64,000 bases of DNA from Dongia sedimenti (GTDB lineage Bacteria; Pseudomonadota; Alphaproteobacteria; Dongiales; Dongiaceae), in NCBI GenBank assembly GCA_030715195.1, contig JAUYVI010000001.1, positions 744,001 to 808,000 of the forward strand, in the 5' to 3' direction. A model generated the notes under the pieces. That model did not search any database. It was not told the DNA's origin and saw only the letters and a list, made by a program, of their open reading frames with translations. Both the position numbers and the translations under genes were made by a program. Positions 1 through 9,485 of this stretch are shown here, piece by piece. The stretch's first letter is position 1, and every line of letters begins with the position of its first letter.

Positions 1-509
1 GCATCATCGATGCGCTCTACAAGGCGAGCGGCGCGGGCGTGAAGGTGCACCTCGTGGTGCGCGGCATCTGCTGCCTCAGACCCGGCGTGCCCGGCATGTC
101 GGAGAACATCCGGGTCAAGAGCATCGTCGGCCGCTTCCTCGAGCATTCGCGCATCGTATGCTTCGGCGCCGGCCATGCGCTGCCCTCGCGCAACGCCAAG
201 CTCTTCATCTCCTCGGCGGACTGGATGCCCCGCAATCTCGACCGCCGACTCGAGCTCTTGGTACCGATCGAGAACCCGACGGTGCATCAGCAGATCCTCG
301 AGCAGATCATGGTCGCGAATCTGAAGGACAACCTGCAGAGCTGGGAAATGGACCAGAGCGGCGAGTACAAGCGCCTGAGCCCGCCCGAAGGCAAGGAAGG
401 CTTCAGCGCCCACACCTACTTCATGACCAATCCAAGCTTGTCAGGGCGCGGTTCGGCGCTTAAGAAGCAGAAGAAAGCACCAAAGCTCGATCTGCTGCAG
501 AAGGCGTAA
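1..509 (+). CDS. ppk1: Polyphosphate kinase 1, C-terminal part (5' end outside window)
   Basis: Reversibly transfers the terminal phosphate of ATP to inorganic polyphosphate. Only the last 168 or so codons are present; reading frame starts at base 3 and ends at the TAA at 507-509. The visible part contains the family's C-terminal catalytic segment: [20 protein letters not shown] near the start, then [21 protein letters not shown], the conserved region around the second phospholipase-D-like domain. The tail is lysine-rich and ends in LLQKA. The exopolyphosphatase gene begins 18 bases downstream in the same direction, so synthesis and breakdown of polyphosphate appear to be co-transcribed. Confidence 0.95.
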   Translation, partial: IIDALYKASGAGVKVHLVVRGICCLRPGVPGMSENIRVKSIVGRFLEHSRIVCFGAGHALPSRNAKLFISSADWMPRNLDRRLELLVPIENPTVHQQILEQIMVANLKDNLQSWEMDQSGEYKRLSPPEGKEGFSAHTYFMTNPSLSGRGSALKKQKKAPKLDLLQKA

Positions 510-527
510 AGCCAAAGGGACTGAAGC

Positions 528-2033
528 TTGACCGCATCGCTTCGGAAAGCCGCGGCCGCCGCACGGGCCGCGCGGCCCGGCCGCGTCGCCGTGATCGACA
601 TCGGCTCGAACTCGCTCCGACTCGTCGTGTTCGACAAGCGCTCGCGCTGCCCGGTTCCCGTCTTCAACGAGAAGGCGCAGCCCGGCCTCGGCAAGGGGCT
701 GGAGCGAGACGGCGTGCTCAATCCGGATGGCGTCAAGGCGGCGCTGATCAACATCGCGCGCTTCGTCACTATGGCGGAAGCGATGGGCGTCGAGGAAATC
801 GACATGCTCGCCACCGCCGCGGTGCGCGATGCCGGCGACGGCAAGGCCTTCACCGCCGAGATCGAGAAGAAGACCGGCCGCAAGGTGCGGATCGTCAGCG
901 GCGAGGAAGAGGCGCGCCTTTCGGCGATGGGGGTCATCGCCGGCGTGCCGGAGGCCGACGGCTTGATGGGCGATCTCGGCGGCGGCAGCCTGGAACTGGT
1001 CGCCATCAACAAGGGCAAGATCGGCCATCACGTGACCTTGCCGCTGGGACCCTTGCGCCTGGTCGAAGCGACCGGCGGCGATCTCGACGCGGCGCAGAAG
1101 CTGATCGACAAGCAGTTCGAGAAGCTGGATTGGCTGAGCGAGGTCAAGGGCAAGACGCTCTATCCGGTCGGCGGCACCTGGCGCGGCTTCGCCCGCATCC
1201 ACATGGAGCAGACCGATTATCCGCTGCGCGTGATCCACGAGTACCGGATGCAGCGCCGCGAGGCCGAGGATCTTGCGAAGTTGCTGAGCCGGCTCGGCAA
1301 GCGTTCGCTCGCCGACATCGCGGGTGTGTCGCGCCGGCGCATGGAGACGCTGCCGCTCGGCGTCCTGGTACTCGAACGCCTGCTCAAGATCATCAAGCCG
1401 CAGCTCATCCTGTTCTCGGCCTATGGCTTGCGCGAAGGTTTCCTGTTCAGCCGGCTCGACGAGGAGGCGCAGAGCGCCGATCCGCTGCTGGTCGGCTGCG
1501 CCGACCTCGCCGGCGCCGAAGGCCGCTTCGGCCAGGTGATGGACCAGCTCGACGACTGGCTGCTGCCGCTGTTCCGCGGCGAGGGCCATGCCCGCGCGCG
1601 GTTGCGCGAAGCCGCCTGCATCCTCTCCGACATCGCCTGGCGCGAGCATCCGGATTACCGCGCCGAGCACGCCTTCATGCGCGCGCTACGCCTGCCGGTG
1701 GCCGGCATCACCCATCCGGAGCGCGTCACCTTGGCGCTCATTCTCGCGATCCGCTATGGGGGCTCCGCCGATGCGACGGAGTTCGATCCGGTCCGCCATC
1801 TGGTGACCGAAGACGACATGGCCTTCGCCGCGCAGGTCGGCACGACGATCCGCCTGGCCTACGCGTTGAGCGGCGGCACCGAGCACATGCTCGGCCTGAC
1901 CTCGATCGAGAAGAGCGGCACGCGCCTGACCCTGCACCTGCCGAAAGGCGGCGAGGCGCTGTTCGGCGAAGCGGTGCAACGCCGCCTCGACGCGGCGGGC
2001 CGCGCCTTCGGCCTCGCGACCGCGATCGCCTGA
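528..2033 (+). CDS. ppx: Exopolyphosphatase / Ppx-GppA family phosphatase
   Basis: Removes terminal phosphate from polyphosphate (or hydrolyses pppGpp in the GppA branch). 501 aa. The sugar-kinase/actin-like fold is shown by VAVIDIGSNSLRLVVFD near residue 20, the GEEEARLSAMGV motif near 125, and GDLGGGSLELVAINKG near 148. The C-terminal half is the helical extension usual for long Ppx proteins. The start is a TTG, the first initiation codon ahead of the conserved core, with AAAGGGA upstream as a ribosome-binding site; a later start would cut into the first motif. It directly follows ppk1, which favours Ppx over GppA as the main role. Confidence 0.93.
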   Translation: MTASLRKAAAAARAARPGRVAVIDIGSNSLRLVVFDKRSRCPVPVFNEKAQPGLGKGLERDGVLNPDGVKAALINIARFVTMAEAMGVEEIDMLATAAVRDAGDGKAFTAEIEKKTGRKVRIVSGEEEARLSAMGVIAGVPEADGLMGDLGGGSLELVAINKGKIGHHVTLPLGPLRLVEATGGDLDAAQKLIDKQFEKLDWLSEVKGKTLYPVGGTWRGFARIHMEQTDYPLRVIHEYRMQRREAEDLAKLLSRLGKRSLADIAGVSRRRMETLPLGVLVLERLLKIIKPQLILFSAYGLREGFLFSRLDEEAQSADPLLVGCADLAGAEGRFGQVMDQLDDWLLPLFRGEGHARARLREAACILSDIAWREHPDYRAEHAFMRALRLPVAGITHPERVTLALILAIRYGGSADATEFDPVRHLVTEDDMAFAAQVGTTIRLAYALSGGTEHMLGLTSIEKSGTRLTLHLPKGGEALFGEAVQRRLDAAGRAFGLATAIA

Positions 2034-2037
2034 TCCA

Positions 2038-3450
2038 TCACTCCGCGCGATAGAGCGTCCAGGACGAGCCGGAAAGGCCCCAGAACGGGGTGGCGGATTC
2101 GCGTCGGAAGGCTGCCGTACAACCGGGCTGGGTGAAGGTCAGGCGCTCGGGCGCGCCTTCGTCGCTGGTCAGCATGAAGGCGGGGCGCTTCCGGCAGAGT
2201 TCGGCCGGTTCGACCGTCGTGACCCCGATGCCATGGCGCCGGCCGAGATAGGCCACCACCACCTGATCGCGGACATTGAGCAGGACGGCCTGGTCGGCCG
2301 CCGCGATCTGCCGCATGGCCGGCAGGGGATCGCCGCGTCCGTAGCGGAACAGCTTGACGATCTCCGACGCATTGCCGAATGCGATTGCGATGGCGAGCAC
2401 GCCGGCGACGACGCGCCAAGCGAGGCCGCGCTGCCAAGCCGCGGCGAAGAGCTCCGCGAGCAGCAGCAGAAACACGACACCAGAGGCGAGATAGTAGCGC
2501 GGAAACTGGACGTTGGGTGGCTGCACCACCAGCACCATCAACGGGAACAGGATCAGGGCAATGATCCCGAGGCTCGTCCGGGTCGACCGCAACACCATGC
2601 CGACGGCAATCAGCGTGACCAGTGGAACGGCCAGGACAAGCAGATCCGGAACGGCATCGGGAATGCCGAGCAAGGCGCGAAAAAGACCGGCATAGCCTTG
2701 GAGAAGATTGGCCGGCGAGAACGGCGTCTTCGCGGCGATCAAATACGTGCCGGAGCGGAAGACCGCGCCGCCGATCAACACCACGATCGGCAGCAGCCCG
2801 GCCAGCGCCGGCATGAAGAGGCGCCAAGTCGCCTGGACGCTGCGCTTGACGTCGCCGCTCGCGCGCCAGGAGGCCCAGAGCGCCCAGAGGCCGAGGAGGC
2901 CGAGGCTCAAGACCATGATCGGCTGAAACAGAAAGCCGGCCACGGCGACGATGCCGAGCGCCGTGGCCGTCGCGCGCTCCGGCTTTTCCAACCCCCGTTC
3001 GACCAGCACGAGGGCGAGCAGGGTCATCAGGATGAGACCGGCATAGCCCCGCGCCTCGGAACCATAGTTCACGAAGAGATAGGCCGCGGCGAAGACCGTC
3101 ATGCCCGCGATCATGCCGGAAAGGCCGATGCGCCGCATCGCAGTGCCCGCAACGGGAACGGCCGCCAGGCCGAGCAGGATGGAGAAGCTGCGCAGGACCG
3201 GCGCCGGCGCATCCGGTCCCACCAGCAGGAGGAAGAGCGTGTTGAGATAATGGTTGTTGTCGACCGCGAGGCTCTCGACCAGGAAGCGGCCCTCGCGCAG
3301 CAGCGCGACCAGCCGCAGCGACCAGATCTCGTCGAGCCAGAGATCGCCTTCGGCGCCCCGTATGCGCAGCGCCAGCCCCAACGACAGTGCGATTCCACCG
3401 GCCAGCCAGGCCATGGCCGGCACGCGATGGGCGAGCCTTCGCCCGCTCAT
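2038..3450 (-). CDS. GT-C type membrane glycosyltransferase, copy B
   Basis: 470-aa polytopic membrane protein with about ten hydrophobic segments. The first periplasmic loop carries LWLDEIWSL (residues about 35-45), the acidic loop-1 motif typical of GT-C glycosyltransferases (PMT/ArnT/GT39-like) that use polyprenyl-phosphate sugars. I chose the ATG at 3450 because it overlaps the stop of copy A in the classic ATGA arrangement; an in-frame ATG 45 bases earlier would lie inside copy A. It is a clear paralogue of copy A: both contain DNNH(Y/P)LNTL, NYGSEARGYAGLIL and FPRYYLASG(V/I)VFLLLL, and end in WGLSG(S/L)(S/P)W. Substrate unknown. Confidence 0.75.
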   Translation of the reverse strand: MSGRRLAHRVPAMAWLAGGIALSLGLALRIRGAEGDLWLDEIWSLRLVALLREGRFLVESLAVDNNHYLNTLFLLLVGPDAPAPVLRSFSILLGLAAVPVAGTAMRRIGLSGMIAGMTVFAAAYLFVNYGSEARGYAGLILMTLLALVLVERGLEKPERATATALGIVAVAGFLFQPIMVLSLGLLGLWALWASWRASGDVKRSVQATWRLFMPALAGLLPIVVLIGGAVFRSGTYLIAAKTPFSPANLLQGYAGLFRALLGIPDAVPDLLVLAVPLVTLIAVGMVLRSTRTSLGIIALILFPLMVLVVQPPNVQFPRYYLASGVVFLLLLAELFAAAWQRGLAWRVVAGVLAIAIAFGNASEIVKLFRYGRGDPLPAMRQIAAADQAVLLNVRDQVVVAYLGRRHGIGVTTVEPAELCRKRPAFMLTSDEGAPERLTFTQPGCTAAFRRESATPFWGLSGSSWTLYRAE

Positions 3451-4937
3451 GGCTGCACGCGATAGACGACCCAGGGCAGGCCGGACAGCCCCCATTGCGG
3501 AAAGGCGGCCTGCTTGGCGAAGAGCTTTTTGCAGCCGATCCCGGACGTGTCGATGGAATCCGGCATCTCGGATTCACGGGAGCTCGAGAGCAGCCAGGTG
3601 ACCGGCTGCTTGCAGATCTCGGCCGACGGCACATAGGTGATGGGGAGCTTCATCCGAGCGGCAAAGAACGCGACCAGCGGCCGGTTGCGTACGTCCTGAT
3701 CGCTGCTGACCAGCACCGGCCCGGCTGCGCCGATCATCCGGATCACCGCCGCCGACCGATCGCGCCCGTCGCGCAGCAGCCGCGCGTCCGCCGCGGCGTT
3801 GCCGGTCAGGATTGCGATCAAGAGCAGGAGGCCGAGCGCGCGCGCCGCGCCGCCGCGCTGCCAGGCGCCCGCGAAAAGATCGGCGAGCAGCAGCAGGAAG
3901 ACGATGCCCGAAGCGAGATAGTAGCGGGGAAAATTGATGTTCGGCAGCCGCGCGGCGAGCATCGCCAGCGGAATGCCGAGCAGGAAGATGCAATAGAGGC
4001 TGAGGCGACGATCGTCGCGGGGTTGCGTCATCAGGAAGGCAAGACCGAGCGCACCGGCGCCGATCACCAGGGCGACCCAATCGGGCATTGCCTCCGGCAG
4101 CCCGAGCATGAGATGCAGCAATCCGCCATAGCCGGCGATGAAGCCCGCCGCCGTGAACGGCACCGCGCCCTGGATCCGGTAGCCTCCGGCCTGGATCGCG
4201 CCGAAGGCGATGATCGCCGCGAAGGGGATGAGGAAGCGGGCGGTCCAACTGAAGCGCCGCAGGGTGATGGCCATGCTCGTGCGCGCATCGCGCCAGGTGA
4301 TCGCGCCGGCCGGCCGGTTGATCCAGGCGGTCCAGGCCATCAGCCCGAGAATGGCGCTCAGCATGATCGGCTGGAACAAGGCTCCGGCTGTGCAGACGAC
4401 GCCCAGCCAGACCGTCAGCTTGCGCCTGGGATCCGACGGCGCCGCCATCGCGACACGCTGGGTCAGCAGGAGCGCCCCCAGGATGGCGAGGATGAGGCCG
4501 GCATAGCCGCGGGCCTCCGATCCATAGTTGACCAGCGGATAGCTGACGGCGAAGAGCGCCATGGCACCGAGCGTGCCGGCGGATCCGGCGCGCAGCATCG
4601 CCAGCGCCGCGATGAGAACCGTCGCTGAACCCAGCGCGATCGCGAGCGCGCGTTGCAGCAGGACCGGCGCGTCGGCGCCGACAAGATAGAGGTAGAGCGT
4701 GTTGAGGGGGTGGTTGTTGTCGGCCGAGAGGATCCAGAAGAGGTCGTGTCGCGCCTTGGCTTCGTCGATCAGCATCAGGCTCCACAACTCGTCGAGCCAG
4801 AGAGTGCCGTGCGCCGCGAGGATGCGGAGCGCGACCGCGACGACCAGGATCGCCGTCGCGGCGATTCCGAGGGACGAGAGGCTGAAATGTCGGGACGCGT
4901 GCTGCGCGGCGATCCTGGGCGGGGGACCGTCGTGCAA
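3447..4937 (-). CDS. GT-C type membrane glycosyltransferase, copy A
   Basis: 496-aa multi-pass membrane protein paralogous to the next gene. LWLDELWSL in the first extracytoplasmic loop is the GT-C acidic motif; ADNNHPLNTLYLYLVGADAP and the NYGSEARGYAGLIL segment are shared with copy B. Translation most likely starts at a TTG at 4937 with AAGG a few bases upstream; no ATG or GTG lies before the first transmembrane helix. It begins five bases after the rnd stop codon, so rnd, copy A and copy B probably form one transcript. The donor and acceptor cannot be told from sequence; cell-surface glycan modification is an inference. Confidence 0.75.
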   Translation of the reverse strand: MHDGPPPRIAAQHASRHFSLSSLGIAATAILVVAVALRILAAHGTLWLDELWSLMLIDEAKARHDLFWILSADNNHPLNTLYLYLVGADAPVLLQRALAIALGSATVLIAALAMLRAGSAGTLGAMALFAVSYPLVNYGSEARGYAGLILAILGALLLTQRVAMAAPSDPRRKLTVWLGVVCTAGALFQPIMLSAILGLMAWTAWINRPAGAITWRDARTSMAITLRRFSWTARFLIPFAAIIAFGAIQAGGYRIQGAVPFTAAGFIAGYGGLLHLMLGLPEAMPDWVALVIGAGALGLAFLMTQPRDDRRLSLYCIFLLGIPLAMLAARLPNINFPRYYLASGIVFLLLLADLFAGAWQRGGAARALGLLLLIAILTGNAAADARLLRDGRDRSAAVIRMIGAAGPVLVSSDQDVRNRPLVAFFAARMKLPITYVPSAEICKQPVTWLLSSSRESEMPDSIDTSGIGCKKLFAKQAAFPQWGLSGLPWVVYRVQP

Positions 4938-4942
4938 GACCT

Positions 4943-6118
4943 TCAGACCTCGATGACCTTGACGCGCTTGCCGGCCGCCGTGAGGGCGAGCTTGCCGTGC
5001 TTCAGGTTCAAGGCCTCGGCACCGAACAGATCGCGACGCCAGCCCTTCAGCGCGGGCACCTCGGCGTTGTCGTCGGCGGCGATCAGCTCGAGGTCGCTGC
5101 TGTTGGCGACCAGCTTCTGCGCCACCTCATGCTGGTCGCAGCGGGTCTTCAGCAGCACGCGGAGGAGGTCGATCAGCGGCCCCAATCCCGGCGGCACTTC
5201 CGGCCGCATCTCGGGCTTCGGGCATTCGCTCTCGGGCGTATCGAGGCCGCGCTTCACGGCGTCGAGGATCGCCTCGCCCATGCGGCCGTCGGCGAAGCTC
5301 TTGGAGAGACCGCGGCAGCGCGACAAGGCATCGGCGTCGCGCGGCGGATGCGCGGCGATCTCGACCAGGGTCTCGTCCTTCAACAGCCGGCTCCTGGGCA
5401 CGTCGCGGCCCTGGGCCTCGCGCTCGCGCCAGGCGGCGATCTCGCGCAGCACCGCGAGGAAGCGCGGCTTGTCGGAGCGGGTCTTCAGGCGCATCCAGGA
5501 TTTCATCGGATCGACCGTGTAGGTCGCGGGCGATTCCAGGATCGCCATCTCGTCGGCCAGCCATTCCATGCGGCCGGTCGATTCCAGCTTCTTCTTCAGC
5601 TTCTCGTAGATCACCTGGAGGTGCGTGACGTCGTCCAGCGCATAGGCCAGCTGGCGGTCGGTCAGCGGCCGCTGCGCCCAGTCGGTGAAACGGGAGAGCT
5701 TGTCGACCCGCGCATTGGCCAGCTTGCCGCAGAGCGTCTCGTAGCTCGCGGAATCGCCGAACCCGGCCGCCATGGCCATGACCTGGCTGTCGGCCACCGG
5801 GGCGGGGACCTCGCCCATCAAGTGATAGAAGATTTCGAGATCCTGCCGCGCGGCATGGAAGACCTTCACCACCGCCCGGTTCTTCATGAGCTCCAGCAGC
5901 GGCCCGAGGTCGAGGCCCTCGACCAGGGTGTCCACGGCGGCCGCCTCATGCGGCGAGGCGAGCTGGACCAGGCAGAGCTGCGGCCAGAAGGTCTTGTCGC
6001 GCAGGAACTCGGTATCGATGGTGATATAGGGCTCTTGCGCCAGCCGGCTGCAAAGCGCTGCCAGGCTTGCGGAATCGGCGATCAGGACCCCGCCGTGGGG
6101 CTTTTGCTGTACGTTCAT
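4943..6118 (-). CDS. rnd: Ribonuclease D
   Basis: 391-aa 3'-5' exoribonuclease involved in tRNA 3'-end maturation. DEDD exonuclease motifs are visible: TIDTEFLRDKTFWPQLCLVQ near residue 30, VFHAARQDLEIFYHLMG near 85-100, and LAYALDDVTHLQVIYEKL near 180. An HRDC domain follows at roughly residues 205-290 (KPRFLAVLREIAAWREREAQ). The ATG at 6118 precedes MNVQQKPHGG; longer in-frame extensions run through the intergenic region towards aspS and look non-coding. Divergent from aspS; followed closely by the glycosyltransferase pair. Confidence 0.95.
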   Translation of the reverse strand: MNVQQKPHGGVLIADSASLAALCSRLAQEPYITIDTEFLRDKTFWPQLCLVQLASPHEAAAVDTLVEGLDLGPLLELMKNRAVVKVFHAARQDLEIFYHLMGEVPAPVADSQVMAMAAGFGDSASYETLCGKLANARVDKLSRFTDWAQRPLTDRQLAYALDDVTHLQVIYEKLKKKLESTGRMEWLADEMAILESPATYTVDPMKSWMRLKTRSDKPRFLAVLREIAAWREREAQGRDVPRSRLLKDETLVEIAAHPPRDADALSRCRGLSKSFADGRMGEAILDAVKRGLDTPESECPKPEMRPEVPPGLGPLIDLLRVLLKTRCDQHEVAQKLVANSSDLELIAADDNAEVPALKGWRRDLFGAEALNLKHGKLALTAAGKRVKVIEV

Positions 6119-6275
6119 GGGGCAAGCTATAACGCCTTTTGCCGGGGGCTGAAAGCGGCGCGGCGGGATACCCGGCCCCGGTCTGCCGCATGGCCCGAAA
6201 CCCTTGACAAAGCGCGGTTTCCCGTCTCTTTTGCGCCCCGATTCCAGCGCTTTTCCCACGAGAAGGACTATGCCC

Positions 6276-8057
6276 ATGCATCCCTACCGCACCCATACCT
6301 GCGGCGCCCTTCGTGCCGCCGATTCGGGTTCCCAGGTGCGGGTCTCGGGCTGGGTCCACAGGAAGCGCGACCACGGCAACCTGGTGTTCATCGACCTGCG
6401 CGACCATTACGGCCTGATCCAGTGCGTGCTCGACATTTCGAGCCCGCTGTTCAAGGCGGTCGAGCCGACGCGCCTGGAGAGTGTCGTCACCGTCACCGGC
6501 AAGGTGGTGAAGCGGACGGCCGAGACCATCAACCCGAAGCTCCCCACCGGCGAAATTGAAATCCAGATCCAGGAATTCACACTGCAGTCGGCCGCCGACC
6601 AGTTGCCGATCCAGGTCAACAGCGACGAAGATGCGGGCGAAGAGTTCCGCCTGCGCTACCGCTTCCTCGATCTCCGGCGCGAGCGGGTCCACAAGAACAT
6701 CGTGCTGCGTGCGAACGTGATCGCCTCGATCCGCCGCCGCATGGTCGCCGCGGGCTTCACCGAGTTCCAGACGCCGATTCTGACCTCGTCCTCGCCGGAA
6801 GGGGCGCGCGACTACCTGGTGCCGTCGCGCAACCATCCGGGCAAGTTCTATGCGCTGCCGCAGGCACCGCAGCAGTTCAAGCAGCTGCTGATGGTCGCCG
6901 GCTTCGACCGCTATTTCCAGATCGCGCCCTGCTTCCGCGACGAGGACGGCCGTGCCGACCGCAGCCCGGGCGAGTTCTATCAGCTCGATTTCGAGATGAG
7001 CTACGTCACGCAGGAAGACGTCTTCAACACGATCGAGCCGGTGATCCACGGCGTGTTCGAGGAGTTCGCCGACGGCCGCACGGTGTCGGCGCTGCCATTC
7101 CGCCGCATTCCCTATGTGGAGTCGATGCTGCGCTACGGTTCGGACAAGCCCGACCTCCGCAACCCGATCCTGATCTCCGACGTGACCGAAGTCTTCCGCG
7201 GCTCCGGCTTCGGCATCTTCGCCAAGGCGGTCGAGGCGGGTTCGGCGGTGCGCGCGATCCCCGCGCCGGGTGCCGGCACCAAGCCGCGCTCGTTCTTCGA
7301 CAAGTTCAACGATTGGGCCAAGGAGCAGGGCGCGGCCGGCCTCGGCTACGTGATCTTCGAGACGGGCGGCGGCAAGGGCCCGATCGCCAAGAACCTGGAC
7401 GAGGCGCGCCTGGCAAGCCTGCGCGAAGCGACCGGCTGCAAGGATGGCGATGCGGTGTTCTTCGCCTGCGACAAGAAGCTGGTCGCCGAGAAGTTCGCCG
7501 GTGCGGTGCGCACCAAGCTCGGCGACGATCTGGCGCTGATCGACGCCAAGCGCTTCGAGTTCTGCTGGATCGTCGACTTCCCGATGTTCGAATACAACGA
7601 GGAGCTCAAGAAGGTCGATTTCAGCCACAACCCGTTCTCTATGCCGCAGGGCGGGCTGAAGGCGCTGAACGAGCAGGATCCGCTCACCATCAACGCCTAT
7701 CAGTACGACATCGTCTGCAACGGCGTGGAGCTCTCCTCGGGCGCCATCCGGAACCATTTGCCGGAGATCATGTACAAGGCGTTCGAGATCGCCGGCTATC
7801 CGGCCTCCGAGGTCGAGAACAAGTTCGGCGGCATGCTGAACGCGTTCAAGTTCGGCGCACCACCGCATGGCGGCTCGGCGCCGGGCATCGACCGCATCGT
7901 CATGCTGCTGGCGGAAGAGAAGAACATCCGCGAGGTGATCGCCTTCCCGCTCAACCAGCGCGCTGAAGATCTTCTCATGCAAGCGCCGGCCGAAGTGCCG
8001 TCCGCTCGGCTGAAGGAGCTTCACCTGAAGCTCGATTTGCCTTTGGTTAAAAAGTAA
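6276..8057 (+). CDS. aspS: Aspartyl-tRNA synthetase
   Basis: Charges tRNA-Asp (or, in bacteria lacking AsnRS, both tRNA-Asp and tRNA-Asn). 593 aa, the bacterial-type length. N-terminal OB-fold anticodon-binding domain ([20 protein letters not shown]), class II motif 2 at [19 protein letters not shown], a GAD insertion domain in the middle, and motif 3 at [14 protein letters not shown]. Of two ATGs six bases apart I chose the second ([10 protein letters not shown]) because AGAAGGA sits eight bases upstream and because this matches the usual family start; the first is only two bases from that site. Confidence 0.97.
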   Translation: MHPYRTHTCGALRAADSGSQVRVSGWVHRKRDHGNLVFIDLRDHYGLIQCVLDISSPLFKAVEPTRLESVVTVTGKVVKRTAETINPKLPTGEIEIQIQEFTLQSAADQLPIQVNSDEDAGEEFRLRYRFLDLRRERVHKNIVLRANVIASIRRRMVAAGFTEFQTPILTSSSPEGARDYLVPSRNHPGKFYALPQAPQQFKQLLMVAGFDRYFQIAPCFRDEDGRADRSPGEFYQLDFEMSYVTQEDVFNTIEPVIHGVFEEFADGRTVSALPFRRIPYVESMLRYGSDKPDLRNPILISDVTEVFRGSGFGIFAKAVEAGSAVRAIPAPGAGTKPRSFFDKFNDWAKEQGAAGLGYVIFETGGGKGPIAKNLDEARLASLREATGCKDGDAVFFACDKKLVAEKFAGAVRTKLGDDLALIDAKRFEFCWIVDFPMFEYNEELKKVDFSHNPFSMPQGGLKALNEQDPLTINAYQYDIVCNGVELSSGAIRNHLPEIMYKAFEIAGYPASEVENKFGGMLNAFKFGAPPHGGSAPGIDRIVMLLAEEKNIREVIAFPLNQRAEDLLMQAPAEVPSARLKELHLKLDLPLVKK

Positions 8058-8146
8058 GACAGACTCCGGCTCCCTCGCGCGGCCGACAAGAGCCGCCGGG
8101 ATCTGGGATCGGCTTTCTGGCGGATCAACGGCGACAGACAGGATCG

Positions 8147-9187
8147 ATGTCGAATCCTTTCGACGACGGCTTCACGATGCCCGCCGAGTGGGCGAACCAC
8201 GCGCGCTGCTGGATGGCATGGCCGGTCCGTGAGGAGGCCTGGGGCGATCACATCGATGCCGCCCGGGAAGCCACCGCGGAGCTCGCCAACACGATCGCGC
8301 AGTTCGAGCCGGTCAGCATGGTGGTAAAGCCGAAGAACGTGGCCGAGGTCTCGCTGCTGACCAAGCAGGGCGTGAACCAGGTCTCGATGCAGCAGGACGA
8401 TTGCTGGATCCGCGACATGGGCCCGGTGTTCGTGACCAGCGCCGACAACCAGGTCGCCGGCATCGACTGGAACTTCAACGGCTGGGGCCATCGCTATCCG
8501 GAATACGACCGCGACGCCGCGGTGGCCGAGGCGATCCTCGAAAGCCTGAAGATGCGGCGCTATGACGGCGATCTCGTGCTCGAGGGCGGCGCGCTCCATG
8601 TCGATGGCGAAGGCACCTTGCTGGTCACCGAAGCGGTGCTGCTCAACCCCAACCGCAACCCCGACAAGACCCGCGAGCAGGTCGAGGAATCCCTGATCCG
8701 CCATCTCGGCGTGAAGCAGGTGATCTGGCTGGGCGAGGGCCTGCAGGACGATTTCGGCGGCGGCCATGCGCAGAACCTGGCGCGCTTCGTGAAGCCGGGT
8801 GTCGTGCTGGCGCTGACCTGCAGCGACAGCGCCGATCCCAACCACCGGGTCCTTTCCGACAATCTCGCGCGGCTGAAGGCGGCGAAGGATGCGGCGGGCC
8901 GCGATCTCGAGGTGATCGAGGTCGAGCAGCCAAGGCCGCAGTTCGATGCCGAGGGAAGGCGACTGGCGCTCTCCTATGTGAACTTCTACCTGCCGAACGA
9001 CGCCGTCATCCTGCCGGCTTATGAGGATGGGGCGGCGGACAAAAAGGCCTATGACACCATCGCCAAGCTTTTCCCCAAACGCGAGGTGATCCAGCTTCCC
9101 GCCATCGAGCTCGCTTATGGCGGCGGCGGCATCCACTCGATCTGCCTGCCGCAGCCGGCCGGGAACGCCGCTTCCGTCCCTGCCTGA
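8147..9187 (+). CDS. Agmatine-deiminase-like protein with altered active site
   Basis: 346 aa, full length for the agmatine deiminase family (agmatine to N-carbamoylputrescine, guanidino-modifying enzyme fold). Family landmarks are QQDDCWIRDMGPVFV (about 82-96), NFNGWGHRYPEYDRD, LEGGALHVDGEGTLLVTE and LNPNRN. However the usual GHxDN motif reads GGGHAQNLARFV (H207 kept, Asp position is Gln209), and the usual catalytic GGGxIHC reads GGGGIHSICLPQP, so Ser331 stands where the nucleophilic Cys is expected and Cys333 lies two residues on. It may be a divergent enzyme with another substrate or an inactive relative. I therefore give no aguA symbol. Confidence 0.8.
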   Translation: MSNPFDDGFTMPAEWANHARCWMAWPVREEAWGDHIDAAREATAELANTIAQFEPVSMVVKPKNVAEVSLLTKQGVNQVSMQQDDCWIRDMGPVFVTSADNQVAGIDWNFNGWGHRYPEYDRDAAVAEAILESLKMRRYDGDLVLEGGALHVDGEGTLLVTEAVLLNPNRNPDKTREQVEESLIRHLGVKQVIWLGEGLQDDFGGGHAQNLARFVKPGVVLALTCSDSADPNHRVLSDNLARLKAAKDAAGRDLEVIEVEQPRPQFDAEGRRLALSYVNFYLPNDAVILPAYEDGAADKKAYDTIAKLFPKREVIQLPAIELAYGGGGIHSICLPQPAGNAASVPA

Positions 9188-9233
9188 ACGGGCGCATAAT
9201 TCCCCGGTCTTGCAACAGCCGGGGGGCTCGACC

Positions 9234-9485
9234 ATGCAGGATTCCGACGAGATGCAGGCGGTTCTGATGAACCTGCTGGCCCAGGTTCAGCGCAGCTTCA
9301 CGCCGAGCGAAATGGGCGAGGTCGAGAGCCTCGTCACCACAGGCAGCCATCGCCAGGCGGTGGAGACCGTGTGCCGCTTCGCCAACCAAGGCCATCACCC
9401 GCTGCCGATGCAGGCGCGGGCGATGGTGTTCAAGCTGGCCGACCGGCTGGGGATGGACCCTGAGCAGCTCGGCTTGATGGGCTGA
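9234..9485 (+). CDS. Small uncharacterised protein (83 aa)
   Basis: An 83-aa, probably cytoplasmic and mainly helical protein beginning MQDSDEMQAVLMNLLAQVQR and ending GMDPEQLGLMG. The ATG at 9234 follows a G-run (GGGGGG about eight bases upstream) that can act as ribosome-binding site; codon use matches the neighbours. It lies 46 bases after the agmatine-deiminase-like gene in the same direction and may be co-transcribed. The stop abuts the stop of the convergent dioxygenase gene with no intervening base. No recognisable domain, membrane segment or signal peptide. Confidence 0.65.
   Translation: MQDSDEMQAVLMNLLAQVQRSFTPSEMGEVESLVTTGSHRQAVETVCRFANQGHHPLPMQARAMVFKLADRLGMDPEQLGLMG

Noticed and set aside
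5946-8024. Very long open frame (692 codons) on the minus strand opposite aspS and rnd
   Set aside because: It is the antisense shadow of aspS in GC-rich DNA: Arg/His/Asp/Leu-rich composition, no motif, and it crosses the rnd-aspS promoter region.
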